A DNA stretch of 64,000 nt from Pseudoxanthomonas sp. (GCF_002863005.1 NZ_PKDG01000049.1:1-64000), one strand, 5' to 3'; counted from the stretch's first letter, positions 18,569 through 28,162 are shown. Notes: generated by a model not told the origin, from the sequence alone. Translations and numbers: made by a program.

Positions 18569-21500
18569 TTGCGGAAAGATGCACCAGGGGCAGGGCATGC
18601 GGGGGACCTCCGGTTTCCGTTGACGGATGCGCAGGCGGAGAAGTGGCTGGGGAGCCGCTACAGCGACGAGGCCACCCTGGCGTTCGGGGAAGCCTTCGAG
18701 TTGGTGATGGATGGGCCGCTGGATCGCACGCGCTTCGAGAATGCGCTGCGCGAGGTGGTGTCGCGGCACCAGGCGCTGGCGGTCGCGTTTTCGCGCGACG
18801 GTACCGAGCAGATCCACCAGCCGCAGTGCGCGGTGGCGCTGCAGGTCGAAGACCTGTCCGCCGTGGCCGACGCGGAAGCCGCCTACGCCGCCGCGTGCCG
18901 CCGGTGGCGCGCGACACCGTTCGATCCTGCGGTCGCACCCCTGGTGAGGGGCATCCTGTACGCGTTCGCGCCCGACCACCATCGGTTGTTCATGGCCGCG
19001 CATCACCTGGTGATGGATGGGTGGTCCATGCGGGTGGTGCTGAAGGACCTGATGGACCACTACAACGCGACGACGCCCGAGGCGCGTGCACGCATTCCGG
19101 CTGCGGATCGCTGGAGCGACTTCGTGGGGCAAGAACGTGCGCGTCGCGACGGGCCCGAAGGCGCGCGCAGCCTGGCGTACTGGCGCGCGCGGTTCGCCAC
19201 GCTGCCGGAACCCTTGCGGCTGCCCACCGATCGGCCCAGGCCTGCGCGGATCCGTTTCGACGCCGCCAGCTTCACCGTGGAGCTGCCCGTGGCGCGGTGG
19301 CAGCAGATCCGGGAACGCGCACGCGATACCGGCACCACGCGGTTCGCGCTGCTGCTGTCGGCGTACTTCGCACTGCTGCATCGGTTGAGCGGACAGACCG
19401 ACCTGGTCTGCGGCATTCCCTTCGCCGGTGCGGCACGCGGCGGTGGCGCGCGCGTCGTGGGCGATACCGACAACACCCTGCCACTGCGGGTTGAGGTGGA
19501 CCCGGCCGCCCCGCTCGAAGCGCTGGCGCGACAGGTGCAGGCCCGCCTGGCGGAGGCGGCGGATCACCAGGACACTTCGCTCGGACGCATCGTGGATGCG
19601 CTGCAACTGCCGCGGCACGCGGGGCGCATGCTGCTGCTGGAATCCATCTTCACCCTGGCCCCGTCGCTCGACAAGCTGCGCATGGACGACGTGCGCTGCG
19701 CGTTGAACGTGCTTCCGCGTTCGGCCGCCGCCTGGGAGCTGGGTTTTTACTGGCGCCAGACGCCCGGGGCCCTGGTGCTGGAGGTGCAATACCAGACCGT
19801 GTTGTACGACGCGGCGACGCTGCGCGACTGGGTGGGCCTGTACCTGCGCCTGCTGGAGGAACTTGCGTCAGGGAACGAGGCGGCTATCCAGTCCATCGAC
19901 CTGACGTCCTCGCAGCCGCTGGCGAACTTCGCGCTCGTCAACGACATCGCACCGCCGGGCGGGGATGCCCCGTCCCTGGTGGCGATGCTGGAACAGGCCT
20001 TCGCCGCGCATCCGGCGCGTAAGGCCGCCGCATGCGGGCCCCATTCGATCGACTACGCGACGCTCGACCGGCGCACGCGCGCCGCAGCGGGCGGACTTGC
20101 CGCGCGTGGCATCGGGCGTGGCGATCTGGTCGGCATCGCGTTGCCGCGGTCGCTGGACATGCTGGTGGCGGTCGTGGCGGTGCTGCGCGCCGGGGCGGCC
20201 TACGTGCCACTGGACCTGGCCTTTCCTCCCCAGCGCCTGCGGCACATGGCCGACCATGCCGGCCTGCGCACGCTTCTGGTCAGCGAGGACGCGGCGCTGC
20301 CCGACGGACTGGCGGAAGGTCGGGCGTTGCTCACGTTGGCGGACGTGCAGTCGACCGGTGAGGACGGAGCGCTGCCCCGGGTCGCGGAAGACGATGCGGC
20401 CTACGTGCTGTACACGTCCGGCTCGACCGGTGAACCGAAAGGGGTGCGGATCCTGCATCGCAACCTGGTCAACTTCCTGGCCACGATGCGCGAACAGCCG
20501 GGCTGTACCCGTGACGACGTGGCGTGCTCGGCGACCACGCTCTCGTTCGACATCGCCGCGCTCGAGCTGTACCTGCCGCTGGTCTGCGGCGCGCAGGTGG
20601 TGATCGCCGACGATGCGGAACATCGCGACCCCGAAGCCCTGTGCCGCTTGATCGAGCGGCACGGATGCACGCTGTTCCAGACCACGCCGTCGCTGATGGC
20701 GCTGCTGCAGGAGGTGGGACGCACCGAGGTGCTCGCGCCCCTGCGCCTGCTGGTCGGCGGCGAAGCGTTGCCGCTTCCGCTGGCGCGCACGCTGCACGGG
20801 CAATGCCGCGAACTCTGGAACATGTATGGGCCGACGGAAACGACCGTATGGTCGAGCCTTCATCGCATCGACGGAAGCGAGGACACCGTGCCGTTGGGAC
20901 AACCGGTCGCCCGCACGCGCTTCTATCTGCTGGATGGACAGCGGCGACCGGCCCTGCCGCACGCGCTGGGAGAGATATGGATCGGCGGCGCAGGGGTTGC
21001 CGATGGATATCTGCATCGGTCCGACCTGAGCAGCGAGCGGTTCGTCCGCGATCCGTTCGCCGATGACGGCTCGCGCATGTACCGCACCGGCGACCTGGGC
21101 CGCCTGCATGCGGGGCGGCTCCACTTCCACGGGCGCGCGGACGAGCAGATCAAGCTGCGCGGGTACCGCATCGAACCGGGCGACATCGAAGCGGCGGCGG
21201 CGGGCGACGACGGCGTCACCGAGTGCGTGGCGGTCGTGCGTACCCTAGACGGCGGCGACCAGGTGCTTGTGCTGTATGCGTCGACGGCGGCCGAGCCGGC
21301 CGGGGTGGAGCAACGCCTCCGCCAGCGCTTGACGGCGGCCTTGCCGGCCTACATGCGTCCGCACTACATCGAAGTGCTGGAACGCCTGCCGAAGACGCCC
21401 AACGGCAAGATCGACCGGCGCGCGCTGCCGCCGCCCACGCTGGATGCCTCCACGCCGCTGCGTCGCCGCGTCGCGCCCCGCACGCCGCTCGAGCGCGAAC

Positions 21501-22516
21501 TCTGCGAACAGTGGTCGCGATTGCTGCAGCGGACCGAGGTCGGGGTGGATGACGATTTCTTCGAGTTCGGCGGCTACTCGCTGCTGGCCGTGCGCATGTT
21601 CAACGAACTCCACCAGCGGCATGGCGTGGACCTGCCGCTGGCCACGCTGATCGCGCATCCCACCGTGGCCACGCTTGCGCAGGCCATCGAGGCGACGGTG
21701 GCGGTGGTCGGCGAGGGCGAAGGTGTCGCGGTCGCGGACGGACGGTGCCTGGTGACCCTGCGTGCCGGCGGGCACGGCATACCGCTGTTCCTCGTGCATG
21801 CCGTCGGCGGCAACGTGCTCAATTACATGCCGCTGCTCGATGCGTTGCCATCGTGGCAGCCGGTTTTCGGCGTGCAGGCGGCGGGTCTCGACGGGATGTC
21901 GGCCGCTTCGACACGTGTGGAGACCATGGCCGACGCCTATGCCACCGCGATCCAGGCCGCGCGCCCGCAGGGCCCGCTGATGCTGGCGGGCGGGTCGATG
22001 GGGGGTGTACTCGCGCTGGAAACGGCGCGCCTGCTGCGTGCGTCTGGGCGCGAGGTGGTGCTGCTGGCGATGTTCGACACGTTCGGGCCAGGCCTGATGC
22101 ATCGCCGGTGGTGGCGGCGCGTGCCGCTTTGGCGCGAAGCGCTGGCGCACACGCCATGGACCGAACTCCTCCGTCGCCTGCGCGTGCGGCTGTGGGACTC
22201 GCCGCGTGCGGGCTGGCGCCACCGGCGTTCGCCGGGACTTCCCTTGCCGCAGCAGGTACGCCTGCAACAGGTCGAGCGCGCCCATCACCAAGCGCTCGCC
22301 TCGTATCGGCCGCACCCCTATCCGGGCGACGTCGCCCTGTTCCGGACCCCCCTGCGCGGGCACGAGGACGATGACGCGCTGGGCTGGCGCGGGTGGGTGG
22401 AAGGCCGGATCGAGGTGTACACGCTACCCGGCCGTCACCACGACTTCATCGACCAGCCGGAGCTCGCGCAGCGCTTCGCCGCCTGCGTCGCGGGGGTACA
22501 GGCAGCCCGGCCATGA
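18569..22516 (+). CDS. NRPS termination module, C-A-PCP-TE
   Basis: A 1315-residue terminal peptide synthetase. Condensation domain HHLVMDG lies near residue 146; A domain A3 TSGSTGEPKG near 615, A10 NGKIDR; PCP FGGYSLL near 1000; type I thioesterase with LFLVHAVGGN near 1073, nucleophile GGSMGG near 1144 and late His in GRHHDF near 1290. The A-domain code is D-I-L-Q-L-G-M-V-W, glycine-like and the same as the last A domain of the preceding NRPS. Start choice: TTG 18569 has AGGAGG 6 nt upstream and TATACT before it; the in-frame ATG at 18548 has its purine-rich site only 1 nt away. The protein should add the last residue and release the chain by hydrolysis or cyclisation. It is separated from the other synthases by an opposite-strand gene and so has its own promoter. 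A flippase gene follows after 92 nt. Confidence 0.92.
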   Translation: MRKDAPGAGHAGDLRFPLTDAQAEKWLGSRYSDEATLAFGEAFELVMDGPLDRTRFENALREVVSRHQALAVAFSRDGTEQIHQPQCAVALQVEDLSAVADAEAAYAAACRRWRATPFDPAVAPLVRGILYAFAPDHHRLFMAAHHLVMDGWSMRVVLKDLMDHYNATTPEARARIPAADRWSDFVGQERARRDGPEGARSLAYWRARFATLPEPLRLPTDRPRPARIRFDAASFTVELPVARWQQIRERARDTGTTRFALLLSAYFALLHRLSGQTDLVCGIPFAGAARGGGARVVGDTDNTLPLRVEVDPAAPLEALARQVQARLAEAADHQDTSLGRIVDALQLPRHAGRMLLLESIFTLAPSLDKLRMDDVRCALNVLPRSAAAWELGFYWRQTPGALVLEVQYQTVLYDAATLRDWVGLYLRLLEELASGNEAAIQSIDLTSSQPLANFALVNDIAPPGGDAPSLVAMLEQAFAAHPARKAAACGPHSIDYATLDRRTRAAAGGLAARGIGRGDLVGIALPRSLDMLVAVVAVLRAGAAYVPLDLAFPPQRLRHMADHAGLRTLLVSEDAALPDGLAEGRALLTLADVQSTGEDGALPRVAEDDAAYVLYTSGSTGEPKGVRILHRNLVNFLATMREQPGCTRDDVACSATTLSFDIAALELYLPLVCGAQVVIADDAEHRDPEALCRLIERHGCTLFQTTPSLMALLQEVGRTEVLAPLRLLVGGEALPLPLARTLHGQCRELWNMYGPTETTVWSSLHRIDGSEDTVPLGQPVARTRFYLLDGQRRPALPHALGEIWIGGAGVADGYLHRSDLSSERFVRDPFADDGSRMYRTGDLGRLHAGRLHFHGRADEQIKLRGYRIEPGDIEAAAAGDDGVTECVAVVRTLDGGDQVLVLYASTAAEPAGVEQRLRQRLTAALPAYMRPHYIEVLERLPKTPNGKIDRRALPPPTLDASTPLRRRVAPRTPLERELCEQWSRLLQRTEVGVDDDFFEFGGYSLLAVRMFNELHQRHGVDLPLATLIAHPTVATLAQAIEATVAVVGEGEGVAVADGRCLVTLRAGGHGIPLFLVHAVGGNVLNYMPLLDALPSWQPVFGVQAAGLDGMSAASTRVETMADAYATAIQAARPQGPLMLAGGSMGGVLALETARLLRASGREVVLLAMFDTFGPGLMHRRWWRRVPLWREALAHTPWTELLRRLRVRLWDSPRAGWRHRRSPGLPLPQQVRLQQVERAHHQALASYRPHPYPGDVALFRTPLRGHEDDDALGWRGWVEGRIEVYTLPGRHHDFIDQPELAQRFAACVAGVQAARP

Positions 22517-22608
22517 CCGACCGGCGCGCCTTTGTGCGTTGTACCCGTGATGCCTGACGCCGTTTCTTCCCAGCCCCTGCCCGCCGTCTTTCGCGGCAAG
22601 CCCGCGCC

Positions 22609-24099
22609 ATGAGCCGCGAAGACGGCACGACGGCGCCGCGAAAGCGAAGCGTGGGCGCGCACTACCTGCGCTACTCCTCGGCCAGCTTGCTGGTCATGGT
22701 CGCCGGCCTGGTGTCGTTCCCGCTGCTGACGCGGCTGTTGGACAACACGCAGTACGGCATCCTCGGCTACTACGAGACGTGGCTGATGATCGGCGTCGCC
22801 GTGGCGAAGCTGGGCGCGCAGCACGCCATCCTGCGCTTCTATCCCTACCAGGACGAAGCCCGCGCGCTGCCGGGGTTCGCCACCAACATGTTCCTGCTGC
22901 CGTTGCTGGTGTCGTGCGGCATCTGGGCGGTGGGCATCACGGTGTTCGCGTGCGTGGACTGGTTCGGCGGCGTCTCGTTCTCGCCGGTGCTGTGGATGGC
23001 GGTGATGATGGTGCCGCTGCAGGTGTTCGTCAGCCTGGTACAGATGGTGCTGCGCGCAGGCGAACACTCCGGCGTGCTGATGGTCACCCGGGTGGCGTGG
23101 CGATGGCTGGAACTGGTGCTGATGGTGGGTGCGGTCGCCTGGCTGGAACGCTCCGCCATGGCGGCCTACGGCGGCAAGATGCTGGCCGCCGGCATCGTGG
23201 TGGTGTTCTACGTGTACTGGGTGCGCAAGCACCTCTCGTTCTCGCGCCAGCTGGACTGGTCGCAGATGCGCAGGACGCTGGGTTACGGCATGCCGCTGGT
23301 GGTGAACGAGATCGCCACCGTCCTGCTGATTTCCATCGGCCGGCTGATGCTGAAGGGGATCACCGGGGATTTCGCCGCGGTGGGCATCTTCACCATCGGC
23401 TACTCGCTGGCGCTGCAGGTCAGCCTGCTGATGAGCGCGGCGCTGTCGGAGTCGTTCATTCCGGTGGCCAATCGCAGCTGGGAGACCGGGGGTGCGGAGG
23501 CGGTGCGCGCGCTCAAGGCCAAAGTGCTGTTCCCCATGACGTACGCCTCCGTCGGCATCGCCGTGGCCATCGGCTGCATCGGCAGCGAAGCCGTGCAGGC
23601 CATCAGCGGCGCCGACAAGGCACCCTCCGGCGCCGTGTTCGCCTGGCTGGGAGCGCTGTATGCGCTGTACCCGCTGCTGGAAATCGGCGGCTATGGCCTG
23701 TTGCTGCACAAGCGTTCGAGGACGGTGCTTTACATGACGCTGGCGGCCACCGCTTTGAACGCGCTGCTGAACCTGTGGCTGATCCCCGCGCATGGCTATC
23801 TGGGCGCGACGTGGGCCACGGTGGCCAGTTTCTCCGTGCTGGGGTTCGGGCTTTACCTGCTGTGCCCGCGCGACCTGCGCTACCGCCCCGACCTGCGCGC
23901 GTGGAGCGTGGCGGGCGGTGCGGGACTGGCGTTCGTGCTGGCGGTGGAAGGAAGCGGCCTGTTCGGGTTGGCGTCGCCGTGGGCAAGGCTGTTCGCGGCA
24001 GGTGGCCTGTGGGTGTTGCTCTACGTATTGCCGGTACTGATGCTGGACGCGCGCCTGCGCGACCTGGCACGCCACTGGCGGACGCGGAGCGCCGCATGA
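22609..24099 (+). CDS. Wzx-like oligosaccharide flippase (MOP superfamily)
   Basis: A 496-residue integral membrane protein with about 12-14 hydrophobic segments, beginning with the typical first-helix pattern (YSSASLLVMVAGLVSFPLLT) and GYYETW. It fits polysaccharide biosynthesis/MATE-like flippases that move undecaprenyl-linked repeat units across the inner membrane. It is the only transporter-like gene in the window, lies directly downstream of the thioesterase NRPS, and faces the Wzy-like gene across the convergent junction. It is therefore a natural partner of the - strand EPS locus although carried on the + strand. The alternative that it exports the peptide product cannot be excluded. 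A DUF218 gene follows after 28 nt. Confidence 0.82.
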   Translation: MSREDGTTAPRKRSVGAHYLRYSSASLLVMVAGLVSFPLLTRLLDNTQYGILGYYETWLMIGVAVAKLGAQHAILRFYPYQDEARALPGFATNMFLLPLLVSCGIWAVGITVFACVDWFGGVSFSPVLWMAVMMVPLQVFVSLVQMVLRAGEHSGVLMVTRVAWRWLELVLMVGAVAWLERSAMAAYGGKMLAAGIVVVFYVYWVRKHLSFSRQLDWSQMRRTLGYGMPLVVNEIATVLLISIGRLMLKGITGDFAAVGIFTIGYSLALQVSLLMSAALSESFIPVANRSWETGGAEAVRALKAKVLFPMTYASVGIAVAIGCIGSEAVQAISGADKAPSGAVFAWLGALYALYPLLEIGGYGLLLHKRSRTVLYMTLAATALNALLNLWLIPAHGYLGATWATVASFSVLGFGLYLLCPRDLRYRPDLRAWSVAGGAGLAFVLAVEGSGLFGLASPWARLFAAGGLWVLLYVLPVLMLDARLRDLARHWRTRSAA

Positions 24100-24127
24100 C
24101 CGCGCACCCGCGGGAGTCACGCGCCTG

Positions 24128-24916
24128 ATGTGGTGGCTGTCGCCGCTCTCATGGCTGCTGCTGGCGCTCGTCGGCCTGGCGGTCTCGCTCGCGTGGCGAC
24201 CCCGCATGCGCCTGTGGCGCGCGGTCTGCATGGGCGTGATCGTGGTGTCCTTCATCGCCATGACACCCTGGGTGGCCAACCTGCTGGTGCATTCGCTGGA
24301 AAGTCGGGTGAAGCCTTCCGCCGACTGCCGTGCGCGATCACCGGGTGTGGCGGTCGTGCTTGCCGGCGGCGTGGACCGCAAGGCGCACGCGCAGGACAAC
24401 TACAGCGTGCTGACCCAGGCGAGCCGTCGGCGCGCCGAAGCGGCGGCGCGCTGGTGGCGCGAGGCGCCGGGACGGCAGCTGGTGCTCGCCGGCGGCAGCG
24501 GCTGGCAGGGCAGCCCGCCCGAGGCGCGATTGATGGCGGCCTACCTGCGCGCGCTGGGCGTGCCGGCCGACGCCATGCGGCTCGAAACGCATTCGCGCAC
24601 GACGTGGGAGAACGCCCGCCACCTTGCGGCGTTGGCGCCGGCGTTGCCGCGCGACATCGTACTGGTCACGTCCGCGCTGCACATGCCGCGGGCTTCCTTT
24701 TCGCTGCAGCAGGCGGGCTTCCGTACATGCCCTCTCGCGACCGATGAACGCTACGTCGCGTTCCAGCACGCGGGCTTCCTGGTGCCGGACAGTGGTGGCC
24801 TGGCCATGACCGAAGCCGCCTTGCACGAATGGGTGGGTTTGCTGGCCTATCGCCTGTACGACCGCGAGGCGGCCCTGCCGCGCGCGGATGGCAGCTTCCC
24901 TGACCAGGCGCGCTGA
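24128..24916 (+). CDS. YdcF/DUF218 (ElyC/SanA-like) membrane protein
   Basis: A 262-residue protein with two N-terminal transmembrane segments (about residues 6-23 and 35-55). A DUF218 domain follows, with VAVVLAGGVDRK, LVLAGGSG, THSRTTWENA and VTSALHMPRA, the hallmark order of the family. ElyC in E. coli affects undecaprenyl-phosphate-dependent envelope synthesis; a role in lipid-carrier balance would suit this EPS setting, by inference. It probably belongs to the transcript carrying the flippase. Its stop codon is one base from the stop of the convergent Wzy-like gene. Confidence 0.82.
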   Translation: MWWLSPLSWLLLALVGLAVSLAWRPRMRLWRAVCMGVIVVSFIAMTPWVANLLVHSLESRVKPSADCRARSPGVAVVLAGGVDRKAHAQDNYSVLTQASRRRAEAAARWWREAPGRQLVLAGGSGWQGSPPEARLMAAYLRALGVPADAMRLETHSRTTWENARHLAALAPALPRDIVLVTSALHMPRASFSLQQAGFRTCPLATDERYVAFQHAGFLVPDSGGLAMTEAALHEWVGLLAYRLYDREAALPRADGSFPDQAR

Positions 24917-24917
24917 G

Positions 24918-26276
24918 TCAGTCGTCCCTCCTGCCGTAGCGGCGGGGCGCCATGCGCGCCGCCAGGGGGAAGCGGTCGCCGATGCCGCGCATCGCCGGCG
25001 CCGGTTCGTCGGCCGGCGCGGGGCCGGCCGACGCCACGCTGCCTGTCGCGGGCGCACGGCGCTTCAGGGCGAAGTAGTGCTCCATCAGGCCGCACAGCGC
25101 CCAGAAGTTGGCCATCACCGCGCCTTCGAAGAACGGGCTGCCGTAGACATTACCCAAGGCGGTGCAGACCGCGAGCAGAATGAAACCCAGCGACAGTGCC
25201 TTGCCTTCGGCATCGCTGGCAGGCACCGAGCGCGTGAAGCGCACGCCCATCCACAGCACGCGCGCCAGCAGGAACAGCAGGGCGAACAGGCCCAGCGGCC
25301 CGCATTCCGCCAGCATCAGGAAGTAGATGCTGTGCGCGTCGTAGCCGGCATAGCGCGGCACGTACGTGCCGATATGCTGCTTGAAACGGTTCAGGCCGAC
25401 GCCCACCGGGTGTTCGGTCCACATCTGCGTGGCGCCGCCCCAGATCTCGAAGCGGCTGGCGGTACTGACGTCGAGCTGTTCTTCGCCCACCGAGTCCTGT
25501 TGCTCGGTCTCGGCCACGCGCTGGGTGACGCTCTCGGGCAGGAAGCCGATCGCGGGCACCATCAGCAGGCTGATGGCCACCGCCAGCACCACGTTGCGAC
25601 GCACCAGCAGCAGGGCGAACGCCACCAGCGCGATCAGGTAGGACTGGCGCGAATAGGTCGCCATGATCGCGACCACCATGATCGCGCAGCCGGCGATCGC
25701 CGCCATGCGCCAGAACTTCTGCTTGCGGAAGAACAGCGCCATGGCGATGAACATCGGCAGGAACATCGCGTAGAAGACGCCCGCGCGGTTGGCGGTCGAG
25801 TAGTCGGTGCCGAACGGGCCCGATGCACGCCGCGATTCGTTGTAGTTGCCGAACCCGTAGTCCAGTCCTTCGCGGATCGCCTCCACGCCCGCCACCGCCG
25901 CGACGATCATGACGAAGATGATCAGCTGCCGCGTTCCTTTCGCATCCTGACCGCAACGCCGGTAGACGAAGTACAGCAGCGGATAGAAGATCAGGTTCTT
26001 GAGATAGGTGAAATCCTCCATGAAGTTGCGCGGCATGGTGGCCTGCGCGATCAGGAAGGCGATGGTGAGGGCGGCGAAGAGCAGCAGCAGCGCCGGCGTC
26101 AGGTAGCCGCGCGGGTCCAGCGGCTGGTAGCGACGGCCCCCCATCAGCAGCGCACCGAGCACCACGATGAAGATGATGTTGGCGAGGTTCAGCCCCGGGA
26201 TGCCGGTGTCCACCGACAGGTGCAGCATGTTCGGCATGAACAGCAGGGGCACCGCGAGCAGCAGCCGCATCCACAT
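24918..26276 (-). CDS. O-antigen ligase / Wzy-like polymerase
   Basis: A 452-residue polytopic protein with about 10-12 hydrophobic segments. A large periplasmic loop (near residues 265-310) contains the O-antigen ligase family pattern: SRFEIWGGATQMW, HPVGVGLNRF, and AHSIYFLMLAECGPLG. It should polymerise or ligate lipid-linked glycan repeats at the periplasmic face. AGGAGG lies 7 nt before the ATG; the gene begins 3 nt after the stop of the amidotransferase. It is the last gene of the - strand EPS run. The C-terminal about 50 residues are Ala/Pro/Arg-rich and probably disordered. Confidence 0.85.
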   Translation of the reverse strand: MWMRLLLAVPLLFMPNMLHLSVDTGIPGLNLANIIFIVVLGALLMGGRRYQPLDPRGYLTPALLLLFAALTIAFLIAQATMPRNFMEDFTYLKNLIFYPLLYFVYRRCGQDAKGTRQLIIFVMIVAAVAGVEAIREGLDYGFGNYNESRRASGPFGTDYSTANRAGVFYAMFLPMFIAMALFFRKQKFWRMAAIAGCAIMVVAIMATYSRQSYLIALVAFALLLVRRNVVLAVAISLLMVPAIGFLPESVTQRVAETEQQDSVGEEQLDVSTASRFEIWGGATQMWTEHPVGVGLNRFKQHIGTYVPRYAGYDAHSIYFLMLAECGPLGLFALLFLLARVLWMGVRFTRSVPASDAEGKALSLGFILLAVCTALGNVYGSPFFEGAVMANFWALCGLMEHYFALKRRAPATGSVASAGPAPADEPAPAMRGIGDRFPLAARMAPRRYGRRDD

Positions 26277-26279
26277 GGC

Positions 26280-28160
26280 TCAGCCTCCTGACGCGACGTC
26301 GCCGTCGAGGAAGCGCTGCGCCCACAGTTCCAGGCAGAGCGCCTGCCAAAGCGCCTCACTGCGATCGATGTCGCGCTCCACGTGGTCGTGCAGGAGCGCC
26401 TGCGCGGCGGACGCATGGAGCAGGCCGCGTTCGCGGAAGGCACGGCTACCGAAGGTGTCGGCGGCCAGCGTGCGCAGCGGCCCACGGAACCAGTCCGCCA
26501 GCGGAATCGCAAAGCCTTGCTTGGGCTTGCTGATGGCGCGCGGCGGCAACCATTTGTTGGCCACCTCGCGCAGCAGGTGCTTGCCGCGGCCGTCGCGGAC
26601 GCGGTAGCCCACCGGCAGCGACAGCGCGAACTGCACCAGGTCCGGCTGCAGGAACGGCGAGCGCCCTTCCAGTGACGCGGCCATCGCCATGCGGTCGAGT
26701 TTCACCAGGATGTCATCGGGCAGATAGCTCTGCAGGTCGATGGCGACCGCGCGGTCCAGCGGTTCCTCGCCCGCGCCGAGATCGCTGCCGGGCTGTGCGA
26801 GTGCCGGCAGGTGGAAGTGGTTGCTACCGCCCGCCTGCGGGCGCAGGCGCTGCGCGATGTCCGAGCGCATGACGGCGACGCCGCTCAGGTAACGCTCGTC
26901 GAACGGCAGCCGCAGGCGCTCGCCGACGCGGGCCAGCCGTTCGCCGTACGGATTGGGCGCCACGGCACCGGCCAGCGACAATCCTGCCGCGACCGGGCCC
27001 CGCATCGCGCCCAGGCGCTCGAGCTTCATCAGCTTGAGATATCGGTCGTAGCCGCCGAACATCTCGTCGCCGCCGTCACCGGTCAGCACCATCTTCACGT
27101 GCTGCCGCGCGAGTTGCGAGACGAGGAAGGTCGGTACGGCGGAGGAGTCGGCGAACGGTTCGTCGAAGTGCCAGACCAGCGTCTTCAGCAGGTCGACCGC
27201 ATCGGGCTCCACCACCAGTTCATGGTGTTCGGTGCCCAGATGCGTCGCGACGCGACGCGCGTCGTCGAGTTCGTTGTAGGCCGCTTCCTTGAAGCCGATG
27301 GTGAACGTCTTCACCGGCTGTCCCAGGTGGCGCGCCATCAGCGCGACGACCGTGCTGGAATCGAGCCCGCCACTGAGGAAGGCACCGAAGGGCACATCCG
27401 ATACCAGTCGACTCGCGACCGCACGGTCCAGCAACGCCTCCAACTGCTCCGCCGCTTCCGGCTCGCTCAGCGAGGTCTTGGGCGAGAGCGAGGGCTGCCA
27501 ATAGCGATGCAGACTGATCTGGCCGTCGCGGTAGCGCAGGAAGTGCGCAGGCGGCAGCTTGTGGACGCCCGCGAACACGCTGTAAGGCGACGGCACGTAG
27601 CCGTAGGTGAGGTAGGCGCGGAGCGCATCGTCGTTGAGGTCGCGCGGGCAGTCGGGAGATTGCAGCAGCGACTTCAACTCGGAACCGAACAGCACGCGGC
27701 GCTCGTCGTGCGCGTAGTAGAGCGGTTTCTCACCCAGGCGGTCGCGGGCCAGCACCAGTTCCTGCGTGCGGCGGTCCCAGATGGCGACCCCGAACATGCC
27801 GTCCAGCTGCGCGAAGATGCCGACGCCGTCGCGCAGGTATCCCTGCAGGATCACCTCGGTGTCGCTCTGGCTGGCGAAGGCGTGGCCATCGCGCTCCAGG
27901 CCCGCGCGCAGTTCGCGGTAGTTGTAGATCTCGCCGTTGAAGACGATCGTGACCTGGTGGTCAGCCCCGTACATCGGCTGGTGACCACCGCCGACGTCGA
28001 TGATCGACAGCCGCCGCATGCCCAGCAGTGCGCGCTCGTCGTGGTGCAGGCCCTCGTCGTCGGGACCGCGATGGTGGATGACGGCGTTCATGCGCCGGCC
28101 CAGCGCGGGGTCGGGCGCCGGCTGGCCGGGAGCGACCACGAGTCCTGCAATGCCGCACAT
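26280..28160 (-). CDS. Asparagine-synthase-type amidotransferase (XrtA-system type)
   Basis: A 626-residue AsnB-family protein. The N-terminal class II glutaminase begins MCGIAG with the catalytic Cys2 and has FNGEIYN and SDTEV. The synthetase half has the PP-loop SGGLDSS (near residue 265), TGDGGDEMFGGYDRY and KPKQGFAIPLADW. Length and order match the amidotransferase of exosortase A exopolysaccharide loci (TIGR03108, by recall). Within a glycan locus that makes uronic acids it plausibly amidates a uronate carboxyl group, using glutamine and ATP. It begins 2 nt after the stop of the upstream GT4. Confidence 0.88.
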   Translation of the reverse strand: MCGIAGLVVAPGQPAPDPALGRRMNAVIHHRGPDDEGLHHDERALLGMRRLSIIDVGGGHQPMYGADHQVTIVFNGEIYNYRELRAGLERDGHAFASQSDTEVILQGYLRDGVGIFAQLDGMFGVAIWDRRTQELVLARDRLGEKPLYYAHDERRVLFGSELKSLLQSPDCPRDLNDDALRAYLTYGYVPSPYSVFAGVHKLPPAHFLRYRDGQISLHRYWQPSLSPKTSLSEPEAAEQLEALLDRAVASRLVSDVPFGAFLSGGLDSSTVVALMARHLGQPVKTFTIGFKEAAYNELDDARRVATHLGTEHHELVVEPDAVDLLKTLVWHFDEPFADSSAVPTFLVSQLARQHVKMVLTGDGGDEMFGGYDRYLKLMKLERLGAMRGPVAAGLSLAGAVAPNPYGERLARVGERLRLPFDERYLSGVAVMRSDIAQRLRPQAGGSNHFHLPALAQPGSDLGAGEEPLDRAVAIDLQSYLPDDILVKLDRMAMAASLEGRSPFLQPDLVQFALSLPVGYRVRDGRGKHLLREVANKWLPPRAISKPKQGFAIPLADWFRGPLRTLAADTFGSRAFRERGLLHASAAQALLHDHVERDIDRSEALWQALCLELWAQRFLDGDVASGG

Positions 28161-28162
28161 GG

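Noticed and set aside
24888-26291. + strand open frame opposite the O-antigen ligase gene
   Set aside because: His/Arg/Gln-rich translation without motifs; the - strand frame encodes a polytopic protein with ligase signatures.
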